A DNA stretch of 64,000 nt, from the NCBI GenBank assembly GCA_964007475.1, contig CAXFZM010000254.1, positions 62,001 through 126,000 on the forward strand, written 5' to 3'. Below are positions 24,601 through 38,900 of the stretch, in pieces (the first letter of the stretch is position 1; each line of letters opens with the position of its first letter). Both the position numbers and the translations under genes were made by a program. The notes under the pieces are model-generated. The model saw only the letters and a program-made list of their open reading frames with translations, did not search any database and was not told the DNA's origin. This DNA is from Hybos culiciformis (lineage: Eukaryota > Arthropoda > Insecta > Diptera > Hybotidae).

Positions 24601-27600
24601 ATTACTCCGGCTCCAGACCTCGGAGAACCTCCGTTTTTGGCTTAAATTAAAGGTCTAGAAATTACGCTTCTTTCTGTGCAATTTTTATGTAAATCGGTTT
24701 TCTAGATCCGGGGAAATAAACGATAAGGTGAGCAAACCTCCTAACTTTAACACATAAAATGTTGACTTTGGGCTGGTTTTTTGTTCATTACTCCGGCTCC
24801 AGACCTCGGAGAACCTCCGTTTTTGGCTTAAATTAAAGGTCTAGAAATTACGCTTCTTTCTGTGCAATTTTTATGAAAATCGGTTTTCTAGATCCGGAGA
24901 AATAAACGATAAGGTGAGCAAACCCCCTAACTTTAACACATAAAATGTTGACTTTGGGCTGGTTTTTTGTTCATTACTCCGTCTCCAGACCTCGGAGAAC
25001 CTCCGTTTTTGGCTTAAATTAAAGGTCTAGAAATTACGCTTCTTTCTGTGCAATTTTTATGTAAATCGGTTTTCTAGATCCGGAGAAATAAACGATAAGG
25101 TGAGCAAACCCCCTAACTTTAACACATAAAATGTTGACTTTGGGCTGGTTTTTTGTTCATTACTCGGGCTCCAGACCTCGGAGAACCTTCGTTTTTGGCT
25201 TAAATTAAAGGTCTAGAAATTACGCTTCTTTCTGTGCAATTTTTATGAAAATCGGTTTTCTAGATCCGGAGAAATAAACGATAAGGTGAGCAAACCCCCT
25301 AACTTTAACACATAAAATGTTGACTTTGGGCTGGTTTATTGTTCATTACTCCGGCTCCAGACTTCGGCGGACCTCCGTTTTTGGCTTAAATTAAAGGTCT
25401 AGAAATTACGCTTCTTTCTGTGCAATTTTTATGAAAATCGGTTTTCTAGATCCGGAGAAATAAACGATAAGGTGAGCAAACCCCCTAACTTTAACACATA
25501 AAATGTTGACTTTGGGCTGGTTTTTTGTTCATTACTCCGGCTCTAGACCTCGGAGAACCTCCGTTTTTGGCTTAAATTAAAGGTCTAGAAATTACGCTTC
25601 TTTCTGTGCAATTTTTATGAAAATCGGTTTTCTAGATCCGGAGAAATAAACGATAAGGTGAGCAAACCCCCTAACTTTAACACATAAAATGTTGACTTTG
25701 GGCTGGTTTTTTGTTCATTACTCCGGCTCCAGACTTCGGCGGACCTCCGTTTTTGGCTTAAATTAAAGGTCTAGAAATTACGCTTCTTTCTGTGCAATTT
25801 TTATGAAAATCGGTTTTCTAGATCCGGAGAAATAAACGATAAGGTGAGCAAACCCCCTAACTTTAACACATAAAATGTTGACTTTGGGCTGGTTTTTTGT
25901 TCATTACTCCGGCTCTAGACCTCGGAGAACCTCCGTTTTTGGCTTAAATTAAAGGTCTAGAAATTACGCTTCTTTCTGTGCAATTTTTATGAAAATCGGT
26001 TTTCTAGATCCGGATAAATAAACGATAAGGTGAGCAAACCCCCTAATTTTAACCCATAAAATGTTGACTTTGGGCTGGTTTTTTGTTCATTACTCCGGCT
26101 CCAGACCTCGGAGAACCTCCGTTTTTGGCTTAAATTAAAGGTCTAGAAATTACGCTTCTTTCTGTGCAATTTTTATGAAAATCGGTTTTCTAGATCCGGA
26201 GAAATAAACGATAAGGTGAGCAAACCCCCTAACTTTAACACATAAAATGTTGACTTTGGGCTGGTTTTTTGTTCATTACTCCGGCTCCAGACCTCGGAGA
26301 ACCTCCGTTTTTGGCTTAAATTAAAGGTCTAGAAATTACGCTTCTTTCTGTTGAATTTTTATGTAAATCGGTTTTCTAGATCCGGAGAAATAAACGATAA
26401 GGTGAGCAAACCCCCTAACTTTAACACATAAAATGTTGACTTTGGGCTGGTTTTTTGTTCATTACTCGGGCTCCAGACCTCGGAGAACCTTCGTTTTTGG
26501 CTTAAATTAAAGGTCTAGAAATTACGCTTCTTTCTGTGCCATTTTTATGAAAATCGGTTTTCTAGATCCGGATAAATAAACGATAAGGTGAGCAAACCCC
26601 CTAATTTTAACCCATAAAATGTTGACTTTGGGCTGGTTTTTTGTTCATTACTCCGGCTCCAGACCTCGGAGAACCTCCGTTTTTGGCTTAAATTAAAGGT
26701 CTAGAAATTACGCTTCTTTCTGTGCAATTTTTATGAAAATCGGTTTTCTAGATCCGGAGAAATAAACGATAAGGTGAGCAAACCCCCTAACTTTAACACA
26801 TAAAATGTTGACTTTGGGCTTGTTTTTTGTTCATTACTCCGGCTCCAGACCTCGGAGAACCTCCATTTTTGGCTTAAATTAAAGGTCTAGAAATTACGCT
26901 TCTTTCTGTGCAATTTTTATGTAAATCGGTTTTCTAGATCCGGAGAAATAAACGATAAGGTGAGCAAACCCCCTAACTTTAACACATAAAATGTTGACTT
27001 TGGGCTGGTTTTTTGTTCATTACTCCGGCTCCAGACTTCGGCGGACCTCCGTTTTTGGCTTAAATCAAAGGTCTAGAAATTACGTTTCTTTCTGTGCAAT
27101 TTTTATGAAAATCGGTTTTCTAGATCCGGAGAAATAAACGATAAGGTGAGCAAACCCCCTAATTTTAACCCATAAAATGTTGACTTTGGGCTGGTTTTTT
27201 GTTCATTACTCCGGCTCCAGACCTCGGAGAACCTCCGTTTTTGGCTTAAATTAAAGGTCTAGAAATTACGCTTCTTTCTGTGCAATTTTTATGAAAATCG
27301 GTTTTCTAGATCCGGAGAAATAAACGATAAGGTGAGCAAACCCCCTAACTTTAACACATAAAATGTTGACTTTGGGCTGGTTTTTTGTTCATTACTCCGG
27401 CTCCAGACCTCGGAGAACCTCCGTTTTTGGCTTAAATTAAAGGTCTAGAAATTACGCTTCTTTCTGTGCAATTTTTATGTAAATCGGTTTTCTAGATCCG
27501 GAGAAATAAACGATAAGGTGAGCAAACCCCCTAACTTTAACACATAAAATGTTGACTTTGGGCTGGTTTTTTGTTCATTACTCGGGCTCCAGACCTCGGA

Positions 27601-28090
27601 GAACCTTCGTTTTTGGCTTAAATTAAAGGTCTAGAAATTACGCTTCTTTCTGTGCAATTTTTATGAAAATCGGTTTTCTAGATCCGGAGAAATAAACGAT
27701 AAGGTGAGCAAACCCCCTAACTTTAACACATAAAATGTTGACTTTGGGCTTGTTTTTTGTTCATTACTCCGGCTCCAGACTTCGGCGGACCTCCGTTTTT
27801 GGCTTAAATCAAAGGTCTAGAAATTACGCTTCTTTCTGTGCAATTTTTATGAAAATCGGTTTTCTAGATCCGGAGAAATAAACGATAAGGTGAGCAAACC
27901 CCCTAACTTTAACACATAAAATGTTGACTTTGGGCTGGTTTTTTGTTCATTACTCCGGCTCCAGACTTCGACGGACCTCCGTTTTTGGCTTAAATTAAAA
28001 GTCTAGAAATTACGCTTCTTTCTGTGCAATTTTTATGAAAATCGGTTTTCTAGATCCGGAGAAATAAACGATAAGGTGAGCAAACCCCCT

Positions 28091-28101
28091 AACTTTAACC
28101 C
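28091..28101. other. Hybrid monomer at crossover junction
   Basis: AACTTTAACCC combines the left half of AACTTTAACAC with the right half of AATTTTAACCC. The C at 28093 matches the left parent (35230), and the C at 28100 matches the right parent (20219). The exchange therefore lies in the shared TTTAAC at 28094-28099. This combination was not noticed elsewhere in the window. Confidence 0.85.
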
Positions 28102-29132
28102 ATAAAATGTTGACTTTGGGCTGGTTTTTTGTTCATTACTCCGGCTCCAGACCTCGGAGAACCTCCGTTTTTGGCTTAAATTAAAGGTCTAGAAATTACG
28201 CTTCTTTCTGTGCAATTTTTATGAAAATCGGTTTTCTAGATCCGGAGAAATAAACGGTAAGGTGAGCAAACCCCCTAATTTTAACCCATAAAATGTTGAC
28301 TTTGGGCTGGTTTTTTGTTCATTACTCCGGCTCCAGACCTCGGAGAACCTCCGTTTTTGGATTAAATTAAAGGTCTAGAAATTACGCTTCTTTCTGTGCA
28401 ATTTTTATGAAAATCGGTTTTCTAGATCCGGAGAAATAAACGATAAGGTGAGCAAACCCCCTAACTTTAACACATAAAATGTTGACTTTGGGCTGGTTTT
28501 TTGTTCATTACTCCGGCTCCAGACTTCGGCGGACCTCCGTTTTTGGCTTAAATCAAAGGTCTAGAAATTACGCTTCTTTCTGTGCAATTTTTATGAAAAT
28601 CGGTTTTCTAGATCCGGAGAAATAAACGATAAGGTGAGCAAACCCCCTAACTTTAACACATAAAATGTTGACTTTGGGCTAGTTTTTTGTTCATTACTCC
28701 GGCTCCAGACTTCGGCGGACCTCCGTTTTTGGCTTAAATCAAAGGTCTAGAAATTACGCTTCTTTCTGTGCAATTTTTATGAAAATCGGTTTTCTAGATT
28801 CGGAGAAATAAACGATAAGGTGAGCAAACCTCCTAACTTTAACACATAAAATGTTGACTTTGGGCTGGTTTTTTGTTCATTACTCCGGCTCCAGACCTCG
28901 GAGAACCTCCGTTTTTGGCTTAAATTAAAGGTCTAGAAATTACGCTTCTTTCTGTGCAATTTTTATGAAAATCGGTTTTCTAGATCCGGAGAAATAAACG
29001 ATAAGGTGAGCAAACCCCCTAATTTTAACCCATAAAATGTTGACTTTGGGCTGGTTTTTTGTTCATTACTCCGGCTCCAGACCTCGGAGAACCTCCGTTT
29101 TTGGCTTAAATTAAAGGTCTAGAAATTACGCT

Positions 29133-29152
29133 TCTTTCTCCGGCTCCAGACC
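29133..29152. repeat. Truncated monomer junction (TTTCT/CCGG), third copy
   Basis: Same breakpoint as at 21252, with offset 7881, the step of the 7.9-kb tandem duplication. Confidence 0.9.
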
Positions 29153-30065
29153 ACGGAGAACTTCCGTTTTTGGCTTAAATTAAAGGTCTAGAAATTACGC
29201 TTCTTTCTGTGCAATTTTTATGAAAATCGGTTTTCTAGATCCGGAGAAATAAACGATAAGGTGAGCAAACCCCCTAACTTTAACACATAAAATGTTGACT
29301 TTGGGCTGGTTTTTTGTTCATTACTCCGGCTCCAGACCTCGGAGAACCTCCGTTTTTGGATTAAATTAAAGGTCTAGAAATTACGCTTCTTTCTGTGCAA
29401 TTTTTATGAAAATCGGTTTTCTAGATCCGGAGAAATAAACGATAAGGTGAGCAAACCCCCTAACTTTAACACATAAAATGTTGACTTTGGGCTGGTTTTT
29501 TGTTCATTACTCCGGCTCCAGACCACGGAGAACTTCCGTTTTTGGCTTAAATTAAAGGTCTAGAAATTACGCTTCTTTCTGTGCAATTTTTATGTAAATC
29601 GGTTTTCTAGATCCGGAGAAATAAACGATAAGGTGAGCAAACCCCCTAACTTTAACACATAAAATGTTGACTTTGGGCTGGTTTTTTGTTCATTACTCCG
29701 GCTCCAGACCTCGGAGAACCTCCGTTTTTGGCTTAAATTAAAGGTCTAGCAATTACGCTTCTTTCTGTGCAATTTTTATGAATATCGGTTTTCTAGATCC
29801 GGAGAAATAAACGATAAGGTGAGCAAACCCCCTAACTTTAACACATAAAATGTTGACTTTGGGCTGGTTTTTTGTTCATTACTCCGGCTCCAGACCTCGG
29901 AGAACCTCCGTTTTTGGCTTAAATTAAAGGTCTAGAAATTACGCTTCTTTCTATGCAATTTTAATGAAAATCGGTTTTCTAGATCCGGAGAAATAAACGA
30001 TAAGGTGAGCAAACCCCCTAACTTTAACACATAAAATGTTGACTTTGGGCTGGTTTTTTGTTCAT

Positions 30066-30082
30066 TACCCCGGCCGCAGACC
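30066..30082. other. Cluster of three substitutions in one monomer
   Basis: TTACCCCGGCCGCAGACC replaces the near-universal TTACTCCGGCTCCAGACC, three changes within about 10 bp. The paired monomer near 22180 is normal. It may be a local mutation cluster or a sequencing error. Confidence 0.8.
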
Positions 30083-33000
30083 ACGGAGAACTTCCGTTTT
30101 TGGCTTAAATTAAAGGTCTAGAAATTACGCTTCTTTCTGTGCAATTTTTATGAAAATCGGTTTTCTAGATCCGGAGAAATAAACGATAAGGTGAGCAAAC
30201 CCCCTAACTTTAACACATAAAATGTTGACTTTGGGCTGGTTTTTTGTTCATTACTCCGGCTCCAGACTTCGGCGGACCTCCGTTTTTGGCTTAAATCAAA
30301 GGTCTAGAAATTACGCTTCTTTCTGTGCAATTTTTATGAAAATCGGTTTTCTAGATTCGGAGAAATAAACGATAAGGTGAGCAAACCCCCTAATTTTAAC
30401 CCATAAAATGTTGACTTTGGGCTGGTTTTTTGTTCATTACTCCGGCTCCAGACCTCGGAGAACCTCCGTTTTTGGCTTAAATTAAAGGTCTAGAAATTAC
30501 GCTTCTTTCTATGCAATTTTAATGAAAATCGGTTTTCTAGATCCGGAGAAATAAACGATAAGGTGAGCAAACCCCCTAACTTTAACACATAAAATGTTGA
30601 CTTTGGGCTGGTTTTTTGTTCATTACTCCGGCTCCAGACCTCGGAGAACCTCCGTTTTTGGATTAAATTAAAGGTCTAGAAATTACGCTTCTTTCTGTGC
30701 AATTTTTATGAAAATCGGTTTTCTAGATCCGGAGAAATAAACGATAAGGTGAGCAAACCCCCTAACTTTAACACATAAAATGTTGACTTTGGGCTGGTTT
30801 TTTGTTCATTACTCCGGCTCCAGACTTCGGCGGACCTCCGTTTTTGGCTTAAATCAAAGGTCTAGAAATTACGCTTCTTTCTGTGCAATTTTTATGAAAA
30901 TCGGTTTTCTAGATTCGGAGAAATAAACGATAAGGTGAGCAAACCTCCTAACTTTAACACATAAAATGTTGACTTTGGGCTGGTTTTTTGTTCATTACTC
31001 CGGCTCCAGACCTCGGAGAACCTCCGTTTTTGGCTTAAATTAAAGGTCTAGAAATTACGCTTCTTTCTGTGCAATTTTTATGAAAATCGGTTTTCTAGAT
31101 CCGGAGAAATAAACGATAAGGTGAGCAAACCCCCTAATTTTAACCCATAAAATGTTGACTTTGGGCTGGTTTTTTGTTCATTACTCCGGCTCCAGACCTC
31201 GGAGAACCTCCGTTTTTGGCTTAAATTAAAGGTCTAGAAATTACGCTTCTTTCTGTGCAATTTTTATGTAAATCGGTTTTCTAGATCCGGAGAAATAAAC
31301 GATAAGGTGAGCAAACCTCCTAACTTTAACACATAAAATGTTGACTTTGGGCTGGTTTTTTGTTCATTACTCCGGCTCCAGACCTCGGAGAACCTCCGTT
31401 TTTGGCTTAAATTAAAGGTCTAGAAATTACGCTTCTTTCTGTGCAATTTTTATGAAAATCGGTTTTCTAGATCCGGAGAAATAAACGATAAGGTGAGCAA
31501 ACCCCCTAACTTTAACACATAAAATGTTGACTTTGGGCTGGTTTTTTGTTCATTACTCCGGCTCCAGACCTCGGAGAACCTCCGTTTTTGGCTTAAATTA
31601 AAGGTCTAGAAATTACGCTTCTTTCTGTGCAATTTTTATGTAAATCGGTTTTCTAGATCCGGAGAAATAAACGATAAGGTGAGCAAACCCCCTAACTTTA
31701 ACACATAAAATGTTGACTTTGGGCTGGTTTTTTGTTCATTACTCCGGCTCCAGACCTCGGAGAACCTCCGTTTTTGGCTTAAATTAAAGGTCTAGAAATT
31801 ACGCTTCTTTCTGTGCAATTTTTATGTAAATCGGTTTTCTAGATCCGGGGAAATAAACGATAAGGTGAGCAAACCTCCTAACTTTAACACATAAAATGTT
31901 GACTTTGGGCTGGTTTTTTGTTCATTACTCCGGCTCCAGACCTCGGAGAACCTCCGTTTTTGGCTTAAATTAAAGGTCTAGAAATTACGCTTCTTTCTGT
32001 GCAATTTTTATGAAAATCGGTTTTCTAGATCCGGAGAAATAAACGATAAGGTGAGCAAACCCCCTAACTTTAACACATAAAATGTTGACTTTGGGCTGGT
32101 TTTTTGTTCATTACTCCGTCTCCAGACCTCGGAGAACCTCCGTTTTTGGCTTAAATTAAAGGTCTAGAAATTACGCTTCTTTCTGTGCAATTTTTATGTA
32201 AATCGGTTTTCTAGATCCGGAGAAATAAACGATAAGGTGAGCAAACCCCCTAACTTTAACACATAAAATGTTGACTTTGGGCTGGTTTTTTGTTCATTAC
32301 TCGGGCTCCAGACCTCGGAGAACCTTCGTTTTTGGCTTAAATTAAAGGTCTAGAAATTACGCTTCTTTCTGTGCAATTTTTATGAAAATCGGTTTTCTAG
32401 ATCCGGAGAAATAAACGATAAGGTGAGCAAACCCCCTAACTTTAACACATAAAATGTTGACTTTGGGCTGGTTTATTGTTCATTACTCCGGCTCCAGACT
32501 TCGGCGGACCTCCGTTTTTGGCTTAAATTAAAGGTCTAGAAATTACGCTTCTTTCTGTGCAATTTTTATGAAAATCGGTTTTCTAGATCCGGAGAAATAA
32601 ACGATAAGGTGAGCAAACCCCCTAACTTTAACACATAAAATGTTGACTTTGGGCTGGTTTTTTGTTCATTACTCCGGCTCTAGACCTCGGAGAACCTCCG
32701 TTTTTGGCTTAAATTAAAGGTCTAGAAATTACGCTTCTTTCTGTGCAATTTTTATGAAAATCGGTTTTCTAGATCCGGAGAAATAAACGATAAGGTGAGC
32801 AAACCCCCTAACTTTAACACATAAAATGTTGACTTTGGGCTGGTTTTTTGTTCATTACTCCGGCTCCAGACTTCGGCGGACCTCCGTTTTTGGCTTAAAT
32901 CAAAGGTCTAGAAATTACGCTTCTTTCTGTGCAATTTTTATGAAAATCGGTTTTCTAGATCCGGAGAAATAAACGATAAGGTGAGCAAACCCCCTAACTT

Positions 33001-35520
33001 TAACACATAAAATGTTGACTTTGGGCTGGTTTTTTGTTCATTACTCCGGCTCCAGACTTCGGCGGACCTCCGTTTTTGGCTTAAATTAAAGGTCTAGAAA
33101 TTACGCTTCTTTCTGTGCAATTTTTATGAAAATCGGTTTTCTAGATCCGGATAAATAAACGATAAGGTGAGCAAACCCCCTAATTTTAACCCATAAAATG
33201 TTGACTTTGGGCTGGTTTTTTGTTCATTACTCCGGCTCCAGACCTCGGAGAACCTCCGTTTTTGGCTTAAATTAAAGGTCTAGAAATTACGCTTCTTTCT
33301 GTGCAATTTTTATGAAAATCGGTTTTCTAGATCCGGAGAAATAAACGATAAGGTGAGCAAACCCCCTAACTTTAACACATAAAATGTTGACTTTGGGCTG
33401 GTTTTTTGTTCATTACTCCGGCTCCAGACCTCGGAGAACCTCCGTTTTTGGCTTAAATTAAAGGTCTAGAAATTACGCTTCTTTCTGTTGAATTTTTATG
33501 TAAATCGGTTTTCTAGATCCGGAGAAATAAACGATAAGGTGAGCAAACCCCCTAACTTTAACACATAAAATGTTGACTTTGGGCTGGTTTTTTGTTCATT
33601 ACTCGGGCTCCAGACCTCGGAGAACCTTCGTTTTTGGCTTAAATTAAAGGTCTAGAAATTACGCTTCTTTCTGTGCCATTTTTATGAAAATCGGTTTTCT
33701 AGATCCGGATAAATAAACGATAAGGTGAGCAAACCCCCTAATTTTAACCCATAAAATGTTGACTTTGGGCTGGTTTTTTGTTCATTACTCCGGCTCCAGA
33801 CCTCGGAGAACCTCCGTTTTTGGCTTAAATTAAAGGTCTAGAAATTACGCTTCTTTCTGTGCAATTTTTATGAAAATCGGTTTTCTAGATCCGGAGAAAT
33901 AAACGATAAGGTGAGCAAACCCCCTAACTTTAACACATAAAATGTTGACTTTGGGCTTGTTTTTTGTTCATTACTCCGGCTCCAGACCTCGGAGAACCTC
34001 CATTTTTGGCTTAAATTAAAGGTCTAGAAATTACGCTTCTTTCTGTGCAATTTTTATGTAAATCGGTTTTCTAGATCCGGAGAAATAAACGATAAGGTGA
34101 GCAAACCCCCTAACTTTAACACATAAAATGTTGACTTTGGGCTGGTTTTTTGTTCATTACTCCGGCTCCAGACTTCGGCGGACCTCCGTTTTTGGCTTAA
34201 ATCAAAGGTCTAGAAATTACGTTTCTTTCTGTGCAATTTTTATGAAAATCGGTTTTCTAGATCCGGAGAAATAAACGATAAGGTGAGCAAACCCCCTAAT
34301 TTTAACCCATAAAATGTTGACTTTGGGCTGGTTTTTTGTTCATTACTCCGGCTCCAGACCTCGGAGAACCTCCGTTTTTGGCTTAAATTAAAGGTCTAGA
34401 AATTACGCTTCTTTCTGTGCAATTTTTATGAAAATCGGTTTTCTAGATCCGGAGAAATAAACGATAAGGTGAGCAAACCCCCTAACTTTAACACATAAAA
34501 TGTTGACTTTGGGCTGGTTTTTTGTTCATTACTCCGGCTCCAGACCTCGGAGAACCTCCGTTTTTGGCTTAAATTAAAGGTCTAGAAATTACGCTTCTTT
34601 CTGTGCAATTTTTATGTAAATCGGTTTTCTAGATCCGGAGAAATAAACGATAAGGTGAGCAAACCCCCTAACTTTAACACATAAAATGTTGACTTTGGGC
34701 TGGTTTTTTGTTCATTACTCGGGCTCCAGACCTCGGAGAACCTTCGTTTTTGGCTTAAATTAAAGGTCTAGAAATTACGCTTCTTTCTGTGCAATTTTTA
34801 TGAAAATCGGTTTTCTAGATCCGGAGAAATAAACGATAAGGTGAGCAAACCCCCTAACTTTAACACATAAAATGTTGACTTTGGGCTTGTTTTTTGTTCA
34901 TTACTCCGGCTCCAGACTTCGGCGGACCTCCGTTTTTGGCTTAAATCAAAGGTCTAGAAATTACGCTTCTTTCTGTGCAATTTTTATGAAAATCGGTTTT
35001 CTAGATCCGGAGAAATAAACGATAAGGTGAGCAAACCCCCTAACTTTAACACATAAAATGTTGACTTTGGGCTGGTTTTTTGTTCATTACTCCGGCTCCA
35101 GACTTCGACGGACCTCCGTTTTTGGCTTAAATTAAAAGTCTAGAAATTACGCTTCTTTCTGTGCAATTTTTATGAAAATCGGTTTTCTAGATCCGGAGAA
35201 ATAAACGATAAGGTGAGCAAACCCCCTAACTTTAACACATAAAATGTTGACTTTGGGCTGGTTTTTTGTTCATTACTCCGGCTCCAGACCTCGGAGAACT
35301 TCCGTTTTTGGCTTAAATTAAAGGTCTAGAAATTACGCTTCTTTCTGTGCAATTTTTATGAAAATCGGTTTTCTAGATCCGGAGAAATAAACGATAAGGT
35401 GAGCAAACCCCCTAACTTTAACACATAAAATGTTGACTTTGGGCTGGTTTTTTGTTCATTACTCCGGCTCCAGACTTCGGCGGACCTCCGTTTTTGGCTT
35501 AAATTAAAGGTCTAGAAATT

Positions 35521-35915
35521 ACGCTTCTTTATGTGCAATTTTTATGAAAATCGGTTTTCTAGATCCGGAGAAATAAACGATAAGGTGAGCAAACCCCCTA
35601 ACTTTAACACATAAAATGTTGACTTTGGGCTGGTTTTTTGTTCATTACTCCGGCTCCAGACCTCGGAGAACCTCCGTTTTTGGCTTAAATTAAAGGTCTA
35701 GAAATTACGCTTCTTTCTGTGCAATTTTTATGAAAATCGGTTTTCTAGATCCGGAGAAATAAACGATAAGGTGAGCAAACCCCCTAACTTTAACACATAA
35801 AATGTTGACTTTGGGCTGGTTTTTTGTTCATTACTCCGGCTCCAGACTTCGGCGGACCTCCGTTTTTGGCTTAAATTAAAGGTCTAGAAATTACGCTTCT
35901 TTATGTGCAATTTTT
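35521..35915. repeat. Two-monomer local duplication (CTTTATGTGC marker)
   Basis: The variant CTTCTTTATGTGC, in place of CTTCTTTCTGTGC, has its ATGTGC at 35531 and 35903, exactly 372 bp (two monomers) apart. It appears again near 38693. Confidence 0.8.
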
Positions 35916-38900
35916 ATGAAAATCGGTTTTCTAGATCCGGAGAAATAAACGATAAGGTGAGCAAACCCCCTAACTTTAACACATAAAATGTTGACTTTGG
36001 GCTGGTTTTTTGTTCATTACTCCGGCTCCAGACTTCGGCGGACCTCCGTTTTTGGCTTAAATCAAAGGTCTAGAAATTACGCTTCTTTCTGTGCAATTTT
36101 TATGAAAATCGGTTTTCTAGATCCGGAGAAATAAACGATAAAGTGAGCAAACCCCCTAATTTTAACCCATAAAATGTTGACTTTGGGCTGGTTTTTTGTT
36201 CATTACTCCGGCTCCAGACCTCGGAGAACCTCCGTTTTTGGCTTAAATTAAAGGTCTAGAAATTACGCTTCTTTCTGTGCAATTTTTATGTAAATCGGTT
36301 TTCTAGATCCGGAGAAATAAACGATAAGGTGAGCAAACCTCCTAACTTTAACACATAAAATGTTGACTTTGGGCTGGTTTTTTGTTCATTACTCCGGCTC
36401 CAGACCTCGGAGAACCTCCGTTTTTGGCTTAAATTAAAGGTCTAGAAATTACGCTTCTTTCTGTGCAATTTTTATGAAAATCGGTTTTCTAGATCCGGAG
36501 AAATAAACGATAAGGTGAGCACACCCCCTAACTTTAACACATAAAATGTTGACTTTGGGCTGGTTTTTTGTTCATTACTCCGGCTCCAGACCTCGGAGAA
36601 CCTCCGTTTTTGGCTTAAATTAAAGGTCTAAAAATTACGCTTCTTTCTGTGCAATTTTTATGTAAATCGGTTTTCTAGATCCGGAGAAATAAACGATAAG
36701 GTGAGCAAACCCCCTAACTTTAACACATAAAATGTTGACTTTGGGCTGGTTTTTTGTTCATTACTCGGGCTCCAGACCTCGGAGAACCTTCGTTTTTGGC
36801 TTAAATTAAAGGTCTAGAAATTACGCTTCTTTCTGTGCAATTTTTATGAAAATCGGTTTTCTAGATCCGGAGAAATAAACGATAAGGTGAGCAAACCCCC
36901 TAACTTTAACACATAAAATGTTGACTTTGGGCTGGTTTTTTGTTCATTACTCCGGCTCCAGACTTCGGCGGACCTCCGTTTTTGGCTTAAATTAAAGGTC
37001 TAGAAATTACGCTTCTTTCTGTGCAATTTTTATGAAAATCGGTTTTCTAGATCCGGATAAATAAACGATAAGGTGAGCAAACCCCCTAATTTTAACCCAT
37101 AAAATGTTGACTTTGGGCTGGTTTTTTGTTCATTACTCCGGCTCCAGACCTCGGAGAACCTCCGTTTTTGGCTTAAATTAAAGGTCTAGAAATTACGCTT
37201 CTTTCTGTGCAATTTTTATGAAAATCGGTTTTCTAGATCCGGAGAAATAAACGATAAGGTGAGCAAACCCCCTAACTTTAACACATAAAATGTTGACTTT
37301 GGGCTGGTTTTTTGTTCATTACTCCGGCTCCAGACCTCGGAGAACCTCCGTTTTTGGCTTAAATTAAAGGTCTAGAAATTACGCTTCTTTCTGTGCAATT
37401 TTTATGTAAATCGGTTTTCTAGATCCGGAGAAATAAACGATAAGGTGAGCAAACCCCCTAACTTTAACACATAAAATGTTGACTTTGGGCTGGTTTTTTG
37501 TTCATTACTCCGGCTCCAGACTTCGGCGGACCTCCGTTTTTGGCTTAAATCAAAGGTCTAGAAATTACGCTTCTTTCTGTGCAATTTTTATGAAAATCGG
37601 TTTTCTAGATCCGGAGAAATAAACGATAAGGTGAGCAAACCCCCTAATTTTAACCCATAAAATGTTGACTTTGGGCTGGTTTTTTGTTCATTACTCCGGC
37701 TCCAGACCTCGGAGAACCTCCGTTTTTGGCTTAAATTAAAGGTCTAGAAATTACGCTTCTTTCTGTGCAATTTTTATGAAAATCGGTTTTCTAGATCCGG
37801 AGAAATAAACGATAAGGTGAGCAAACCCCCTAACTTTAACACATAAAATGTTGACTTTGGGCTGGTTTTTTGTTCATTACTCCGGCTCCAGACCTCGGAG
37901 AACCTCCGTTTTTGGCTTAAATTAAAGGTCTAGAAATTACGCTTCTTTCTGTGCAATTTTTATGTAAATCGGTTTTCTAGATCCGGAGAAATAAACGATA
38001 AGGTGAGCAAACCCCCTAACTTTAACACATAAAATGTTGACTTTGGGCTGGTTTTTTGTTCATTACTCGGGCTCCAGACCTCGGAGAACCTTCGTTTTTG
38101 GCTTAAATTAAAGGTCTAGAAATTACGCTTCTTTCTGTGCAATTTTTATGAAAATCGGTTTTCTAGATCCGGAGAAATAAACGATAAGGTGAGCAAACCC
38201 CCTAACTTTAACACATAAAATGTTGACTTTGGGCTGGTTTTTTGTTCATTACTCCGGCTCCAGACTTCGACGGACCTCCGTTTTTGGCTTAAATTAAAAG
38301 TCTAGAAATTACGCTTCTTTCTGTGCAATTTTTATGAAAATCGGTTTTCTAGATCCGGAGAAATAAACGATAAGGTGAGCAAACCCCCTAACTTTAACAC
38401 ATAAAATGTTGACTTTGGGCTGGTTTTTTGTTCATTACTCCGGCTCCAGACCTCGGAGAACTTCCGTTTTTGGCTTAAATTAAAGGTCTAGAAATTACGC
38501 TTCTTTCTGTGCAATTTTTATGAAAATCGGTTTTCTAGATCCGGAGAAATAAACGATAAGGTGAGCAAACCCCCTAACTTTAACACATAAAATGTTGACT
38601 TTGGGCTGGTTTTTTGTTCATTACTCCGGCTCCAGACTTCGGCGGACCTCCGTTTTTGGCTTAAATTAAAGGTCTAGAAATTACGCTTCTTTATGTGCAA
38701 TTTTTATGAAAATCGGTTTTCTAGATCCGGAGAAATAAACGATAAGGTGAGCAAACCCCCTAACTTTAACACATAAAATGTTGACTTTGGGCTGGTTTTT
38801 TGTTCATTACTCCGGCTCCAGACCTCGGAGAACCTCCGTTTTTGGCTTAAATTAAAGGTCTAGAAATTACGCTTCTTTCTATGCAATTTTAATGAAAATC

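Larger units (their letters stand above)
20210..28093. repeat. 7.9-kb tandem duplication, left copy
   Basis: Its variant order is repeated from about 28100 onward. Markers: AACGGTAAGG at 20372 and 28253; TTTCTCCGG at 21252 and 29133 (offset 7881). After four monomers missing from the right copy (about 23860-24600), the offset becomes 7137: CCGGGG at 24710 and 31847, CCGTCTCC with its GTCTCC at 24981 and 32118, TCGGGC at 25164 and 32301, and TTCGACGG with its A at 27971 and 35108. Confidence 0.9.
28100..35230. repeat. 7.9-kb tandem duplication, right copy (7.1 kb)
   Basis: Follows the left copy directly. It is shorter by four monomers (744 bp). Its end near 35230 matches the left copy's end near 28093, after which the array continues with sequence unlike the start of either copy. 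Confidence 0.9.
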
